From contig CAVVEC010000013.1 in the NCBI GenBank assembly GCA_963747105.1, forward strand, positions 138,431-202,430: a DNA stretch of 64,000 nucleotides, read 5' to 3'. The notes beneath the pieces are model-generated. The model searched no databases. It saw nothing but the letters and a program-made list of their open reading frames with translations, and was not told where the DNA came from. Each line of letters opens with the position of its first letter. Within the stretch, counting starts at the first letter, position 1. The DNA is from CAVVEC01 sp963747105 (GTDB lineage Bacteria; Acidobacteriota; Terriglobia; Terriglobales; Acidobacteriaceae). This document shows, piece by piece, positions 8,372-17,938 of this stretch. The position numbers and the translations under genes are program-made.

Positions 8372-9640
8372 CTACGGAGGCGTCAGCTCAAATATAGTCC
8401 CCGGGTCATAAGCTCCCCCGAAGATGGTGGCGCCGTAGAAATTGCCTTTTGCGTCGGAAATCAGGGTTGCGTAGGAACGCGCTCCATCCTTTGGAAAACC
8501 CCGGAACGAATACACCACGCTTTCCGTCCACCCGCCGTTGGAAGGCGTCAGCTTGAAGATGATGCCATCGTTCTTGTTGCCGCCGGCGTCAGTTGTGCCG
8601 TAAAGATTGCCGGCACCATCGAAGATCAGCCCGCCAAACAGGGTCTCTCCGTCTGGTTTACCGGCAAAGGAATACAGTACGCTCTCGGTCCACGTGCCGT
8701 TCGATGGGCTCAACTCGAAGACTGTGCCGCATCCGTTCGTGCAAGCTCCGGAGCCGCCGTTGCGGGTGGTGCTGTACAGATTGCCGAGGCCGTCAAAGAT
8801 GAGGTCGGCGCTGGGCAGGGCTCCGTCGGAGGGCGCCCCGGCAAAGCTATGAAGCACGGTTTCGGTCCAGGGCCCCTTTGAGGAAGGCGTCAGTTCAAAA
8901 ACCACCCCCTTGTCTGAGCTGCCGCCGCGCCCGGTCGTCCCATACAGGTTGCCCGTCGTGTCGAAGACCAGTCCGGCCAGAGGGCCATTTCCGTCGCTGC
9001 CTTTGAAGCTATAGAGCACGGTCTTGGTCCAACTGCCTCCGGAGGGTGAAAGCTCGAAGACCGTTCCCTTGCCATGGGCGCCTCCGCCATACGTCGTGCT
9101 GTAGAGGTTGCCGTTCTTGTCGAAGATCAGCTCAGCATAGGGATTCTCGCCATCCTTGCCGCCCGTGAAGGTGTGAAGCAGGGTTTCCGTCCAGGTCCCG
9201 CTTGATTGCGACAATTCAAAAACCGTGCCGCATGCTTTGGGGCAAGTGGTGGGGCCGCCGTAGCGGGTTGTGCCATAGAGATTGCCCGCCGCATCCATGA
9301 CCAGGCTGGCGCTGGGCTTGCCCGCATCGGAAGGACGTCCCTGAAAGTTGTAGAGCACGTTCTCGGTCCACTGGCCCTTGGCTCCAGGCGACAACTCGAA
9401 AACCATGCCGCACCCGCCATTACACGGTCCGGTGCCACCCTCCCAGGTCGTACCGTAGAGATTGGTGCCCGTCGCGTCGAAGATCACTGCCGCGAACGGA
9501 TAAAGCCCGTCTGATCCGTTCCCGAACGAATGCAGAACCTTCTCCTTGGCAACCTGCCCAACGGCGCTCGCCAACATCAGAACCACTGTGAACATCGCCG
9601 TAGCTGCGCTTCGGGCGACAGAAAGCCTCTTGCGGTGCAT
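8372..9640 (-). CDS. Secreted tandem-repeat GloVer protein (copy 2)
   Basis: The 422-residue product has a signal peptide (ATAMFTVVLMLASAVGQ). About nine GloVer repeats follow, with units such as GNLYGTTRYGGP, GTVFELSQSSGTWTE and LLHTFTGGKDGENPYAELIFD. The first, second and fifth to sixth repeats carry extra Cys pairs (PCNGGCG, CPKACG, CTNGCG), which could form local disulfides outside the cell. A GAGGGGG Shine-Dalgarno lies nine bases before the ATG. The C-terminus ends within a repeat (GTIFELTPP), as is usual for the family. It is divergent from the FG-GAP gene at 9982. Confidence 0.87.
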   Translation of the reverse strand: MHRKRLSVARSAATAMFTVVLMLASAVGQVAKEKVLHSFGNGSDGLYPFAAVIFDATGTNLYGTTWEGGTGPCNGGCGMVFELSPGAKGQWTENVLYNFQGRPSDAGKPSASLVMDAAGNLYGTTRYGGPTTCPKACGTVFELSQSSGTWTETLLHTFTGGKDGENPYAELIFDKNGNLYSTTYGGGAHGKGTVFELSPSGGSWTKTVLYSFKGSDGNGPLAGLVFDTTGNLYGTTGRGGSSDKGVVFELTPSSKGPWTETVLHSFAGAPSDGALPSADLIFDGLGNLYSTTRNGGSGACTNGCGTVFELSPSNGTWTESVLYSFAGKPDGETLFGGLIFDGAGNLYGTTDAGGNKNDGIIFKLTPSNGGWTESVVYSFRGFPKDGARSYATLISDAKGNFYGATIFGGAYDPGTIFELTPP

Positions 9641-9981
9641 AAGTGTTAACCCCCTCGGACAAGATATTCAAGATGCCGAATCGGCTACTATCGCGGCGGG
9701 CGACTGCGGACAGCCGAGGTTCATAAGTCTCCCGCTTCGCGAATCCCCTGTCAATATGAAAGAGTTTGCAACATTCGGGAAGCCGCGCCGGAGGAAGCAA
9801 CCGGTGTATAATCCCGTGCAACGGGTTTGAACATACCTCTTTTTTTCTCGGATGGCTGGTTCATGGGGTGGGCAAAAGTCTGCATATTCCTTCAGACTGG
9901 CGCGGCAGAACGATCCGACCATCGAGCAGCATAACGCTTTGCCAGGCTTGGCCTGCAGTTTCTGACTCAGGGAGTGCTTCC
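9641..9981. other. Divergent intergenic region with a candidate -10
   Basis: This 341-bp region separates a - strand GloVer gene from a + strand FG-GAP gene. A consensus TATAAT occurs at 9807-9812 (+ strand), again preceded by TG as at 4577-4584; no convincing -35 is seen. Nothing coding is recognised. Confidence 0.4.
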
Positions 9982-11967
9982 ATGCGAATTGGCCGCCTGA
10001 CGGTCTTGTTCACCATGCTTGCCGTGGTCTGGTTGCGTGCCACTGCCTCTGATCGGCACGGCGTGAGTTCATCCAGTCTGCCCGTGGCCGCCCGGTCCAC
10101 GATTTCTAGCGCTCTGGGTCGCAACCTTCGCGAATACCACGTTCAGGTGACCCGCGGCGCCATTCGCGCGGAGAACTCGAAGCAGGACTTGGCAATGCTG
10201 TTCACTTCCAAAGGTGTGGAAGTAAGCAGCGGAAACGAGCACTGGCGAATGAGTTTGCGCCGCTATGGATATGGCGACACTTTGCAAAACATCCCGGCAG
10301 GTGCGCCTCGGGCCAGCGCAAATCGCGTCGAGTATCAAAGAGGTTCCTTTACTGAGTGGTATGTGAACGGACCTGCGGGGCTGGAGCAGGGATTCACCAT
10401 CCGCGAGCGGCCGCGATCAGCACGCGGCCAGCCGCTGACCATCGCCTTGACGCTTTCGGGAGACTTGACTGCGACGCCCGGGCAGGACGGAACCGGACTG
10501 ACCTTGAGAGACCGCAGTCAACGGGAAATCTTGCATTACGCGGGGCTGACCAGCTACGACGCTGGCGGCAAGCAGTTGCCAACCTGGATGGAAGTTCAGG
10601 GCCGGCAGTTGCGGCTGAAGGTGAAAGATGCCGGGGCGGCTTATCCTCTGGTGGTAGATCCGTGGGTGCAGACAGCTCGACTCGCGGCCGCCGACGGTGA
10701 GGCTTACGAGTTCATGGGCGACTCCGTTTCTGTTAGCGGCGATGGCAAAACGATCGCTGTCGGCGTGGAGGTATTGTCGCGCGTTCCCGGACCGCCCAGG
10801 TCTCGAAAAGCAGGAACCGGCCTCGAGCAAGGAGCCGTGTATGTGTTTGTCGAACCAGCCGCCGGGTGGACCACCACTTCGAACTACCAGGCCGAACTGA
10901 CTGCGACCGGCGGACTGGATGGAGATCTTTTCGGCTGCTCTGTGGCCATCAGTTCCGACGCAAAGACCATTGCAGTCGGAGCACAGGGGGGAGCACCGAT
11001 AAAGGGTATCGCACAGGAGGGTGCGGTCTATGTGTTCGCCGAACCGGCCAGTGGTTGGGCCACGACTTCGTCACCCACGGCCAAGTTGACGGCATCGGAT
11101 GGGACAGTCTATGACTGGCTCGGAAGTTCCGTCGCCTTTGACGGCCAATCCGTCTACGCCGGAGCTTTCGGTCATACGGTGGGCAGCAATCCCTTTCAGG
11201 GCGCCGTGTATGTGTTCACCGAGCCCTCCACCGGCTGGGCTGACATGACAGAGACCGCCGAACTGACGGCCTCCGATGGTCAAGCTTGGGATCTATTTGG
11301 CTATTCTGTCAGCGCCTCGAACGGCGTCGCGGTGGCGGGAGCGATTCAGGCCACCGTGAACAACCATGGTTCGCAGGGAGCTGGCTATGTGTTCGTCGCG
11401 CCGTCGAGCGGATGGGTGAGCGAAACTGAAAATGCCAAGCTGGTCGCCTCGGATGGTATATCAGAAGACTTCCTCGGCTCATCGGTTGCGATCAGTGCGG
11501 ACACGACCCTGGTGGTCGCGGGGGCACAAGGGGCCACTGTAACCGACAACGGGCAGGGCGCCGCCTACCTATTCCTCGCGCCGACTGGTGGCTGGACCGG
11601 AACCCTGCAGCAGACGGCCAAACTAACCGCCTCAAATGGGGTGCGGGAGGATTATTTCGGCGCCGCCGTGGCCATCAGTTCCGATGCCAATACAATCGTG
11701 GTGGGAGCGCCCTTGGCACCCTACTCCAACACACAACAATACCGCGGACCCGGTCCCGGAAGAATCTACACCTACACCAAGCCATCGGGGGGCTGGGCTG
11801 ACACCTCGAAATTCACCCAAGAGTTGCAACTCGTCGGTGGAAAGAACGGCGACCAGTACGGAACCTCGATCGGCATCAATGGCAGCACGCTCGCGGCGGG
11901 AACGCCCGACACCGAAATTTCGCGTAAGGTCGACCAGGGTGCAGCCTTTATCTCCGTCGCCAAGTAG
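9982..11967 (+). CDS. Secreted FG-GAP repeat protein
   Basis: The ATG at 9982 follows GGGAG and begins a signal peptide (MRIGRLTVLFTMLAVVWLRATA), giving 661 residues; the frame extends upstream to 9766 without coding character. Residues ~50-230 form a domain ending in DAGAAYPLVVDPWVQ, similar to the N-terminal module of the SBBP protein downstream. The rest is six or seven FG-GAP-type blades: LFGCSVAISSDAKTIAVGA, then GAVYVFAEP, GWATTS and KLTASDG repeated. Such blades resemble integrin-alpha propellers and usually sit outside the cell. There is no C-terminal anchor. The next gene is 192 bp downstream on the same strand and shares the domain architecture. Confidence 0.82.
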   Translation: MRIGRLTVLFTMLAVVWLRATASDRHGVSSSSLPVAARSTISSALGRNLREYHVQVTRGAIRAENSKQDLAMLFTSKGVEVSSGNEHWRMSLRRYGYGDTLQNIPAGAPRASANRVEYQRGSFTEWYVNGPAGLEQGFTIRERPRSARGQPLTIALTLSGDLTATPGQDGTGLTLRDRSQREILHYAGLTSYDAGGKQLPTWMEVQGRQLRLKVKDAGAAYPLVVDPWVQTARLAAADGEAYEFMGDSVSVSGDGKTIAVGVEVLSRVPGPPRSRKAGTGLEQGAVYVFVEPAAGWTTTSNYQAELTATGGLDGDLFGCSVAISSDAKTIAVGAQGGAPIKGIAQEGAVYVFAEPASGWATTSSPTAKLTASDGTVYDWLGSSVAFDGQSVYAGAFGHTVGSNPFQGAVYVFTEPSTGWADMTETAELTASDGQAWDLFGYSVSASNGVAVAGAIQATVNNHGSQGAGYVFVAPSSGWVSETENAKLVASDGISEDFLGSSVAISADTTLVVAGAQGATVTDNGQGAAYLFLAPTGGWTGTLQQTAKLTASNGVREDYFGAAVAISSDANTIVVGAPLAPYSNTQQYRGPGPGRIYTYTKPSGGWADTSKFTQELQLVGGKNGDQYGTSIGINGSTLAAGTPDTEISRKVDQGAAFISVAK

Positions 11968-12159
11968 CGTGTATGCTTCCGCGCTGATCGTCATCATTAT
12001 TCTGACGTAGACGCGGTGGTCTTCGCTAACCTTGACGCCTTCCCGGCCAGGGAGGACAATGGGTGCGCCCGGCCCGCCCCGTCTTAAGTTCTCCCAGTGG
12101 GTTACACCGGTCGGGCACGGCCTGTTTCGCGAGCGATTCGCCATTCTCTGGAGGGCGTC

Positions 12160-15100
12160 ATGAGATCCGTCCGCTTGGTCTGCTGGTTCGTGATCTTCTG
12201 CTTGTTCCTGATTTTGGGGAGCACAACTCCGCTTACTCAGTCCAACGCAGCTCAAGTGAACAGTCATGCGAAGGCCAGCAACGAATCCCGCAGCTTGTCC
12301 CAGCCGAAGCCGGAGACTCAAGGGAGAATTCTCCAATCTTACGGCAAGCTTCCGTTGAGTTTTGAAAGCAATCAGGGCCAGGCCGATCCGCAAGTGAAGT
12401 TTGTGTCACGCGGCAGCGGCTACACGCTGTTCCTGACCGGGGACGAGGCGGTTTTCTCCTTGCACGGCGGCGAGCGAGACAAAGCACAGTCGCCCGTTGC
12501 GTTACAAGCCAAGCCTCGGTTGCGGCGAACTTCGGCTGGCGGGCCACGCGCTCCAGACACCGCTTTGCGAATGAAGTTGCTCAACGCCAACCCTGCCGCT
12601 CAAGTCGCCGGCGATGCGGAGTTGCCGGGCAAGAGCAATTATTTTCTCGGAAACGATCCGCAGAAGTGGCGAACCAATGTGCCGACGTATGCCAAGGTGA
12701 AGTACAAAGGCGTTTATTCCGGCATTGACCTCGTCTATTACGGTAACCAGGGGCAACTGGAATACGATTTCGTGGTGGCGCCGCATGCCGATCCGCGGCA
12801 CATCGCGTTTGGTATTGAAGGCGCGAAGAGCGTTCATCGGGATGCGCACGGCGATCTCGTTCTTCAGTTTGGCGGCAGCGAGGTTCGTTGGCGTAAGCCG
12901 GTTGTGTACCAGGAGAAGGATGGAGCGAGGCAGGAAATCGCCGGCCGCTACGTGATCCGGCAAGGGAATCAGATTGGATTCGAGGTAGCAGGCTACGACG
13001 CGTCAAGGCCGCTGATCGTTGACCCTACACTGGTTTATTCGACGTACCTGGGAGGCACCGGCGACGACAGAGCGAGCTCCGTGGCCATGGATAGTTCGGG
13101 GAATGCTTACATAACCGGGTTCACGGACTCTACTGACTTTCCGACGAAGAATCCCGTCCAGAAAAAATATGGCGGCGGAACCGATGCCTTTGTTACAAAG
13201 ATCAATGCCGCAGGCACAGCCTTGGTGTACTCGACATATCTTGGCGGCTCCGACGATGACGAGGGCAGGGGGATTGCTGTTGATACTTCAGGCAATGCGT
13301 ACATCGCCGGGGTGACCTTGTCCACCAACTTCCCGGTTGTGAACCCTCTGCAAGGTTACGGCGGCAATGGGGACGCCTTCGTGACAAAACTCAATGCAGA
13401 TGGCTCTGCGTTAACTTACTCCACATACTTAGGCGGGAGTATGGTGGACGACGTGAACTCAATAGCCGTGAGCGCGTACGACAATGCCTACGTTATCGGC
13501 TCGACCGAGTCCACCGACTTTCCCACGACCCAAGGCGCATTTCAAACTAAATGCGGTGGCGCTAGCTGCTCTGACGCCTTCGTTACCGAGTTCAGCTCCG
13601 CTGGCTCGACACTTGTCTATTCCACGTACCTGGGGGGGAGCGCGTACGAGTGGGGAGCTGCAATTGCATTGGATCCCTCGGGCAATGCTTATGTTGCGGG
13701 GTTCACAACTTCCGACGACTTCCCAGTCACTATCGGTGCCTTTCAGACCCAGCACGCTAACGACGGCGGTCAGTACGATGCCTTCGTAACCGAGTTCAAC
13801 GCCCAAGGTTCGGCCCTGGTGTATTCCACGTACCTCGGCGGCGCAGGCAGCGACGTAGCACTCGGCATCGCTGTGGATGGTTCCGGTGACGCGTATGTTA
13901 CAGGCGCAACCTCTTCCAAAGACTTTCCAACGAAGAATGCTTTCCAACGGAAATACCGGGGAGGGGGCGACGACGCCTTTGTGACCAAATTGAATCCCGC
14001 AGGCTCTGCTCTGGTGTATTCCAGTTTCCTCGGTGGAACGGGCGAAGACGCTGGCCAAGGCATGGGTCTCGACAGCTCCGGAAACGCTTACGTTGTCGGG
14101 TTTACGGCATCAACAAACTTCCCCACTAAGAATCCGTTTCAGGGAACCTACGGCGGTGGCTACTACGACGCTTTCGTGACCGAGTTAAACTCCGCTGGTT
14201 CGGTCTTGGTTTATTCGACCTATCTTGGTGGGGAAGCCACTGACTCAGGAAATGGCATCGCCGTTGCGGCTTCCACAGCCGGCACTTCTGGCGGGATCTT
14301 GGTCGTGGGCGATACTTTATCAACGGATTTTCCAACGCTCAATCCCTTGCAGAATGACCATCCTGGCGATTTCGACGCGTTCGTAGCCAAGTTCTCTCGC
14401 TTCCCAGCGGTCAGTCTTTCTCCCCCAAGCCTTGACTTTGCCGAGCAGAAGCTTCACACCACCAGCAAACCCAAAGCCGTCACGTTGACCAACACCGGCG
14501 AAGCTGACCTGCACATCACCAACATCGCCGCCAGTGGCGATTTTGCCGAGACGAACAACTGTCCGGTCAACGGCAGCCTGGCGCCGGGCAAAAAATGCGA
14601 GATTGACGTGACCTTCACTCCCACGCAGGAAGGCACGCGCAACGGCGATGTGACCATCACTGACGACGCGCTGAATAGCCCTCAGAATCTCCCACTCACC
14701 GGCATCGGCGCAGCGCCGCTGGTTTCGCTTTCCCCGCCTAACCTCGATTTCGGCAATCAGACGGTAAACATTCCCAGCTCGCCGAAGACCACGACCCTGA
14801 CCAACACAGGCAATATCGCCCTGCATATCACGTCAATCGCGGTCACGGGAGCGAACAGTGGCGACTTTGCCGAGAGCGACAACTGCGGCAAGCCGATCCC
14901 TCCAAACGGCAGCTGCGAGATAAAGGTGACGTTCACGCCGAGCACCACCGGCACGCGAAGCGCGCAAGTCACCATCACCGACGACGCTCCCGACAGCCCG
15001 CAACACGTTCCGTTGAGTGGCGTGGGCGTGCTGCCCGCAGTCGAATTCAGTCCCAAGAGTCTGACCTTCCCGACACAGTTGGTTTATACCAGCAGCCCAG

Positions 15101-15651
15101 CGCACAAAGTTACCCTCACCAACACCGGCAAAGGAATTCTGCTGATCAACAGCCTGGTGCTGAAGGGACAATTTGTTGAGAGCAATGATTGCGGCAAACA
15201 AGTACAGCCGGCGGCGCACTGCACCATCAGCGTGAAATTCCATCCGCGTGATAAAGGTCCATTGCAAGGCACAGTCACGCTCACCGACAACGCTCCGGAC
15301 AGCCCGCAAAACGTGCCGCTGAAGGGTACCGGCACCTTTGTCGAGCTTGTTCCCAGGGACGTGCACTTCGGAACTCAGCCGGTCGGCACCCGGAGCCTTC
15401 CCAAGACGATCACACTGACCAACAAAGGCGGCTCCGCCGTAAATATTCAGAGCATCTTAATCACCGGCGCCGATGCCGGAGAGTTCGCGGAAACCAACAA
15501 CTGTGGCAACCAGGTCGCATCTGGCGGAAGCTGCCAAATCAAGGTCACTTTCGAGCCCTCGCGCAAGGGAATGCGCACGGCGAGTGTTTCCATCAGCGAC
15601 GATGGCGGCGGCAGCCCGCAGCAAGTCAAGCTGACCGGTTTCGGCACGTAA
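12160..15651 (+). CDS. Large secreted SBBP-repeat and choice-of-anchor D protein
   Basis: A GGAGGG Shine-Dalgarno four bases before the ATG at 12160 and a following signal peptide (VRLVCWFVIFCLFLILGS) set the start; 1,163 residues result. Residues ~55-290 form the N-terminal module seen before SBBP propellers (LPLSFESNQGQ to PLIVDPTLVYS). About eight SBBP repeats follow (~290-745), each with LVYSTYLGG, D-x-G-x-I-A-V-D-S-S-G-N-A-Y and TGFT-x-S-x-D-F-P-T. Four ~105-residue choice-of-anchor D/ASH-like domains then occur, each with TLTNTGKG, ITG, FAETNNCG, CxIxVTFTP and SPQ-x-V-x-L-x-G. Each carries a Cys pair. It is probably a surface or secreted adhesive protein; the function is unknown. Confidence 0.88.
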   Translation: MRSVRLVCWFVIFCLFLILGSTTPLTQSNAAQVNSHAKASNESRSLSQPKPETQGRILQSYGKLPLSFESNQGQADPQVKFVSRGSGYTLFLTGDEAVFSLHGGERDKAQSPVALQAKPRLRRTSAGGPRAPDTALRMKLLNANPAAQVAGDAELPGKSNYFLGNDPQKWRTNVPTYAKVKYKGVYSGIDLVYYGNQGQLEYDFVVAPHADPRHIAFGIEGAKSVHRDAHGDLVLQFGGSEVRWRKPVVYQEKDGARQEIAGRYVIRQGNQIGFEVAGYDASRPLIVDPTLVYSTYLGGTGDDRASSVAMDSSGNAYITGFTDSTDFPTKNPVQKKYGGGTDAFVTKINAAGTALVYSTYLGGSDDDEGRGIAVDTSGNAYIAGVTLSTNFPVVNPLQGYGGNGDAFVTKLNADGSALTYSTYLGGSMVDDVNSIAVSAYDNAYVIGSTESTDFPTTQGAFQTKCGGASCSDAFVTEFSSAGSTLVYSTYLGGSAYEWGAAIALDPSGNAYVAGFTTSDDFPVTIGAFQTQHANDGGQYDAFVTEFNAQGSALVYSTYLGGAGSDVALGIAVDGSGDAYVTGATSSKDFPTKNAFQRKYRGGGDDAFVTKLNPAGSALVYSSFLGGTGEDAGQGMGLDSSGNAYVVGFTASTNFPTKNPFQGTYGGGYYDAFVTELNSAGSVLVYSTYLGGEATDSGNGIAVAASTAGTSGGILVVGDTLSTDFPTLNPLQNDHPGDFDAFVAKFSRFPAVSLSPPSLDFAEQKLHTTSKPKAVTLTNTGEADLHITNIAASGDFAETNNCPVNGSLAPGKKCEIDVTFTPTQEGTRNGDVTITDDALNSPQNLPLTGIGAAPLVSLSPPNLDFGNQTVNIPSSPKTTTLTNTGNIALHITSIAVTGANSGDFAESDNCGKPIPPNGSCEIKVTFTPSTTGTRSAQVTITDDAPDSPQHVPLSGVGVLPAVEFSPKSLTFPTQLVYTSSPAHKVTLTNTGKGILLINSLVLKGQFVESNDCGKQVQPAAHCTISVKFHPRDKGPLQGTVTLTDNAPDSPQNVPLKGTGTFVELVPRDVHFGTQPVGTRSLPKTITLTNKGGSAVNIQSILITGADAGEFAETNNCGNQVASGGSCQIKVTFEPSRKGMRTASVSISDDGGGSPQQVKLTGFGT

Positions 15652-15730
15652 ACCAGCCGAGCGAAACTCGCCAGTTTCACACAAGGCGAACTGGGTCACA
15701 GGCCGCACTGCCGATCCGCGCAAGATCCCC

Positions 15731-15806
15731 GTTCGACTACCCTCGTCGCTGCGCTCCTCCGCTGCTCAGGGGAGCTTCATTCCCTCGCTCGGGCGCTCAA
15801 GATGAC
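15731..15806. repeat. Dispersed intergenic repeat (copy A)
   Basis: The segment carries the phrase GTTCGACTAC, GC-rich CGCTGCGCTCC-type sequence and an end CGCTCAAGATGAC. Related ends occur at 24961-25019 and 45472-45510 (CGACTCC..., GCTTCGC, then AGGATGACA or GAGATGACA). All three lie between genes. Confidence 0.5.
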
Positions 15807-15871
15807 GCCTCCGCACCGTCAAGCTGCATCACCATCGGGAAATTCGGCTGCGATGCTACACTGAATCTCTT

Positions 15872-16168
15872 ATGACCATTCCATCGCAACCGAATATCAA
15901 GCTGGTCAGTGCGCCGGACTATCGCGAAAATTATGCCAACAGCGTGCAGGTGCGGGTCAACGTGTGGGACTTCTTTTTGGTTTTCGGCACGCTGCAACAG
16001 CAGACGGAAACACAGGTGGAAGTTAAGAATTTCCAGGGCATTTATCTGAGTCCGCAACAGGCCAAGGCACTCATGTCGATTCTGCAGCAAAATGTGTCCG
16101 GCTATGAGAGCGCATTTGGCGAGATCAAACTGGATCCTCGAATGACGGCTCCCGGCCCCGTACACTAA
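15872..16168 (+). CDS. DUF3467 family protein
   Basis: A 98-residue cytosolic protein. The sequence YANSVQVRVNVWDFFLVFG followed by YLSPQQAKALMSILQQNV and YESAFGEIKL matches the compact DUF3467 pattern (Y-N-x-V, W-D, F, L-S-P-x-x-A-K-x-L). The family function is unknown. No strong Shine-Dalgarno is visible, but ATG is the first start in frame. The next gene, a membrane glycosyltransferase, begins 8 bp after the stop, so the two are probably cotranscribed. Confidence 0.8.
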   Translation: MTIPSQPNIKLVSAPDYRENYANSVQVRVNVWDFFLVFGTLQQQTETQVEVKNFQGIYLSPQQAKALMSILQQNVSGYESAFGEIKLDPRMTAPGPVH

Positions 16169-16176
16169 ACGGACCG

Positions 16177-17829
16177 GTGGCCCGCACCCTCGACTCGCGC
16201 CGACATTCTGCAGCGCTGCTTTTTGCGCTGTTCTTCCTGGTGCTTTTCGCCCTCCATGTTGGCCTGCTGCATCTGCCGTATTTCTGGGACGAAGCGGGAT
16301 ACTACGTTCCCGCGGCCCGCGATCTGTTGCTGACCGGGACGCTGATCCCGCATTCCACTCCTTCGAATGCACACCCTCCGCTGGTCATGGCGTACCTCGC
16401 TTTAGCGTGGAAACTGCTGGGTTATGCCCCGATAGTGACTCGGGCCGCGATGTTAGTAGTCGCGGCCTTTGCTTTGCTGGGTGTGTTCCGGCTAGCCGAG
16501 CGAGTGGCAAACGCCGAGGTTGCCGTGGCTTCAGCGATCTGCACCGCGCTTTACCCGGTGTTCTTCGCCCAGAGTTCGCTGGCGCAGGTGGATCTGGCGG
16601 CGGCGGGATTGATCTTCTGGGGCATAATCGCGTATGTCGAGAACCGGCGGTGGGCTGCGGCCCTCTGGTTCTCGGTGGCGGTGCTGGCGAAAGAAACAGC
16701 AGTCCTGGCTCCTTTGGCCTTATTCATGTGGGAACTGGCCGGACGGCTCCTGCTAACAAAGAACGGATTAACCCGGAAGCCGTCGGAGGGCGCGACCCCG
16801 GCCGGGCAGCAGCCTTCGCGGGAAAGTTGGACTCATGCGCGTCAGCGATCTACGCTAGAAGGATTCTTCCTGCTTCTTCCTCTGGTCCCGCTCGCACTCT
16901 GGTATCTCTTTCACTACCTGCGTACCGGATTTGTTTTCGGCAATCCCGAGTTTTTCCGCTACAACGTGCAAGCCACGTTGCATCCCCTGCGCATATTGCT
17001 CGCGCTGGGACTGCGCCTGTGGCAGACCGTGGGATATCTGAACCTGTATGTACTGACCTTGGCGGCCTTGCTCGCGATGTGGCTGCCCCCACTGCGCGAC
17101 AATAATCAGGACCGGCCAAGAATCGCTCTGGACACGCAGCTTGCCTTTCTGGCAATCATCCTGGCGTACCTGCTCGCGATGGCGGTAGTTGGCGGTGCGG
17201 TGCTGGCCCGCTACATGCTTCCAGTGGTCCCGCCGGTAATCATCCTGTGCGTTTCGACGCTGCGCCGAAGAGTGCGGTTGTGGCGCGGTGTGGTGGCGAT
17301 CGTGGCACTGGCATTTGTGGCGGCGCTGTTCGTCAATCCTCCACATGGATTTTCGATCGAGGATAATCTCGCTTACCGCGATTACATTCTGCTGCACCAG
17401 CGCGCCGAAGACTTTGTAGAAGCGCGCTATCCCAGGGCCCGAGTGCTGACCGCTTGGCCCGCCAGTGACGAACTCTCACGCCCCTATCTCGGCTATGTGA
17501 CCCGCCCGATGCAGGTTTTTCGTATTGGAGATTTCACCGTGGAGCAACTGATGGCCGCCGCCGATTTGCGGTCCAGTTTCGATGTGGCGCTGGTGTTCTC
17601 GACCAAATACGAGCCGCCGCACCCCTGGTTTGAGCGCTGGCGCACCTGGCAACAATGGAAAACCGAGTTCTTCGGCTACCATCGTGATGCTCCGCCGGCC
17701 GCCGCCGCGCAACTTCTGGGTGGAAGACTGGTATACAGCGACAGACGCAAGGGCCAGTGGGTAGCAGTGGTTGAAATGGAGCGAACAGAGGAAGCACGGG
17801 GATCACCACGATCTCGTTCTGGTGGGTAG
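16177..17829 (+). CDS. Membrane glycosyltransferase, GT39/ArnT-like
   Basis: The 550-residue protein starts at GTG, 8 bp after the DUF3467 stop, with no clear Shine-Dalgarno, suggesting translational coupling. It has about ten membrane segments. The first periplasmic loop holds LPYFWDEAGYYVPAARDLL, the Asp-Glu pair that GT-C fold enzymes use as catalytic base, followed by NAHPPLVMAYLALAWKLLG. Further motifs are VLAKETAVLAPLALF and GAVLARYMLPVVP. GT39-like enzymes move a sugar from a polyprenyl carrier to protein or lipid on the outer face of the inner membrane. The C-terminal ~130 residues are a soluble periplasmic domain. Donor and acceptor are unknown. Confidence 0.8.
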   Translation: MARTLDSRRHSAALLFALFFLVLFALHVGLLHLPYFWDEAGYYVPAARDLLLTGTLIPHSTPSNAHPPLVMAYLALAWKLLGYAPIVTRAAMLVVAAFALLGVFRLAERVANAEVAVASAICTALYPVFFAQSSLAQVDLAAAGLIFWGIIAYVENRRWAAALWFSVAVLAKETAVLAPLALFMWELAGRLLLTKNGLTRKPSEGATPAGQQPSRESWTHARQRSTLEGFFLLLPLVPLALWYLFHYLRTGFVFGNPEFFRYNVQATLHPLRILLALGLRLWQTVGYLNLYVLTLAALLAMWLPPLRDNNQDRPRIALDTQLAFLAIILAYLLAMAVVGGAVLARYMLPVVPPVIILCVSTLRRRVRLWRGVVAIVALAFVAALFVNPPHGFSIEDNLAYRDYILLHQRAEDFVEARYPRARVLTAWPASDELSRPYLGYVTRPMQVFRIGDFTVEQLMAAADLRSSFDVALVFSTKYEPPHPWFERWRTWQQWKTEFFGYHRDAPPAAAAQLLGGRLVYSDRRKGQWVAVVEMERTEEARGSPRSRSGG

Positions 17830-17861
17830 CCGCCTTTTGCGCAAATGGGCAGATACCTTCA

Positions 17862-17881
17862 GGCGGACAGGAGTGTCCGCC
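17862..17881. repeat. Palindromic intergenic element
   Basis: GGCGGACA (17862-17869), a GGAG loop and TGTCCGCC (17874-17881) form a perfect 8-bp inverted repeat between converging genes. It has the look of a mobile REP-type element; no second copy is seen in this window. Confidence 0.5.
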
Positions 17882-17905
17882 CCACACAATACCCGGAAGA
17901 ACTGA

Positions 17906-17928
17906 AGAGGAGCGCGTGACGCTCCTCT
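17906..17928. terminator. Terminator-like hairpin between converging genes
   Basis: A perfect 9-bp stem (17906-17914 with 17920-17928) has a 5-nt loop. It lies 11 bp beyond the - strand stop at 17939. On the - strand it is followed by a T-rich stretch (TTCAGTTCTT). Confidence 0.6.
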
Positions 17929-17938
17929 CCCTCGGTCA

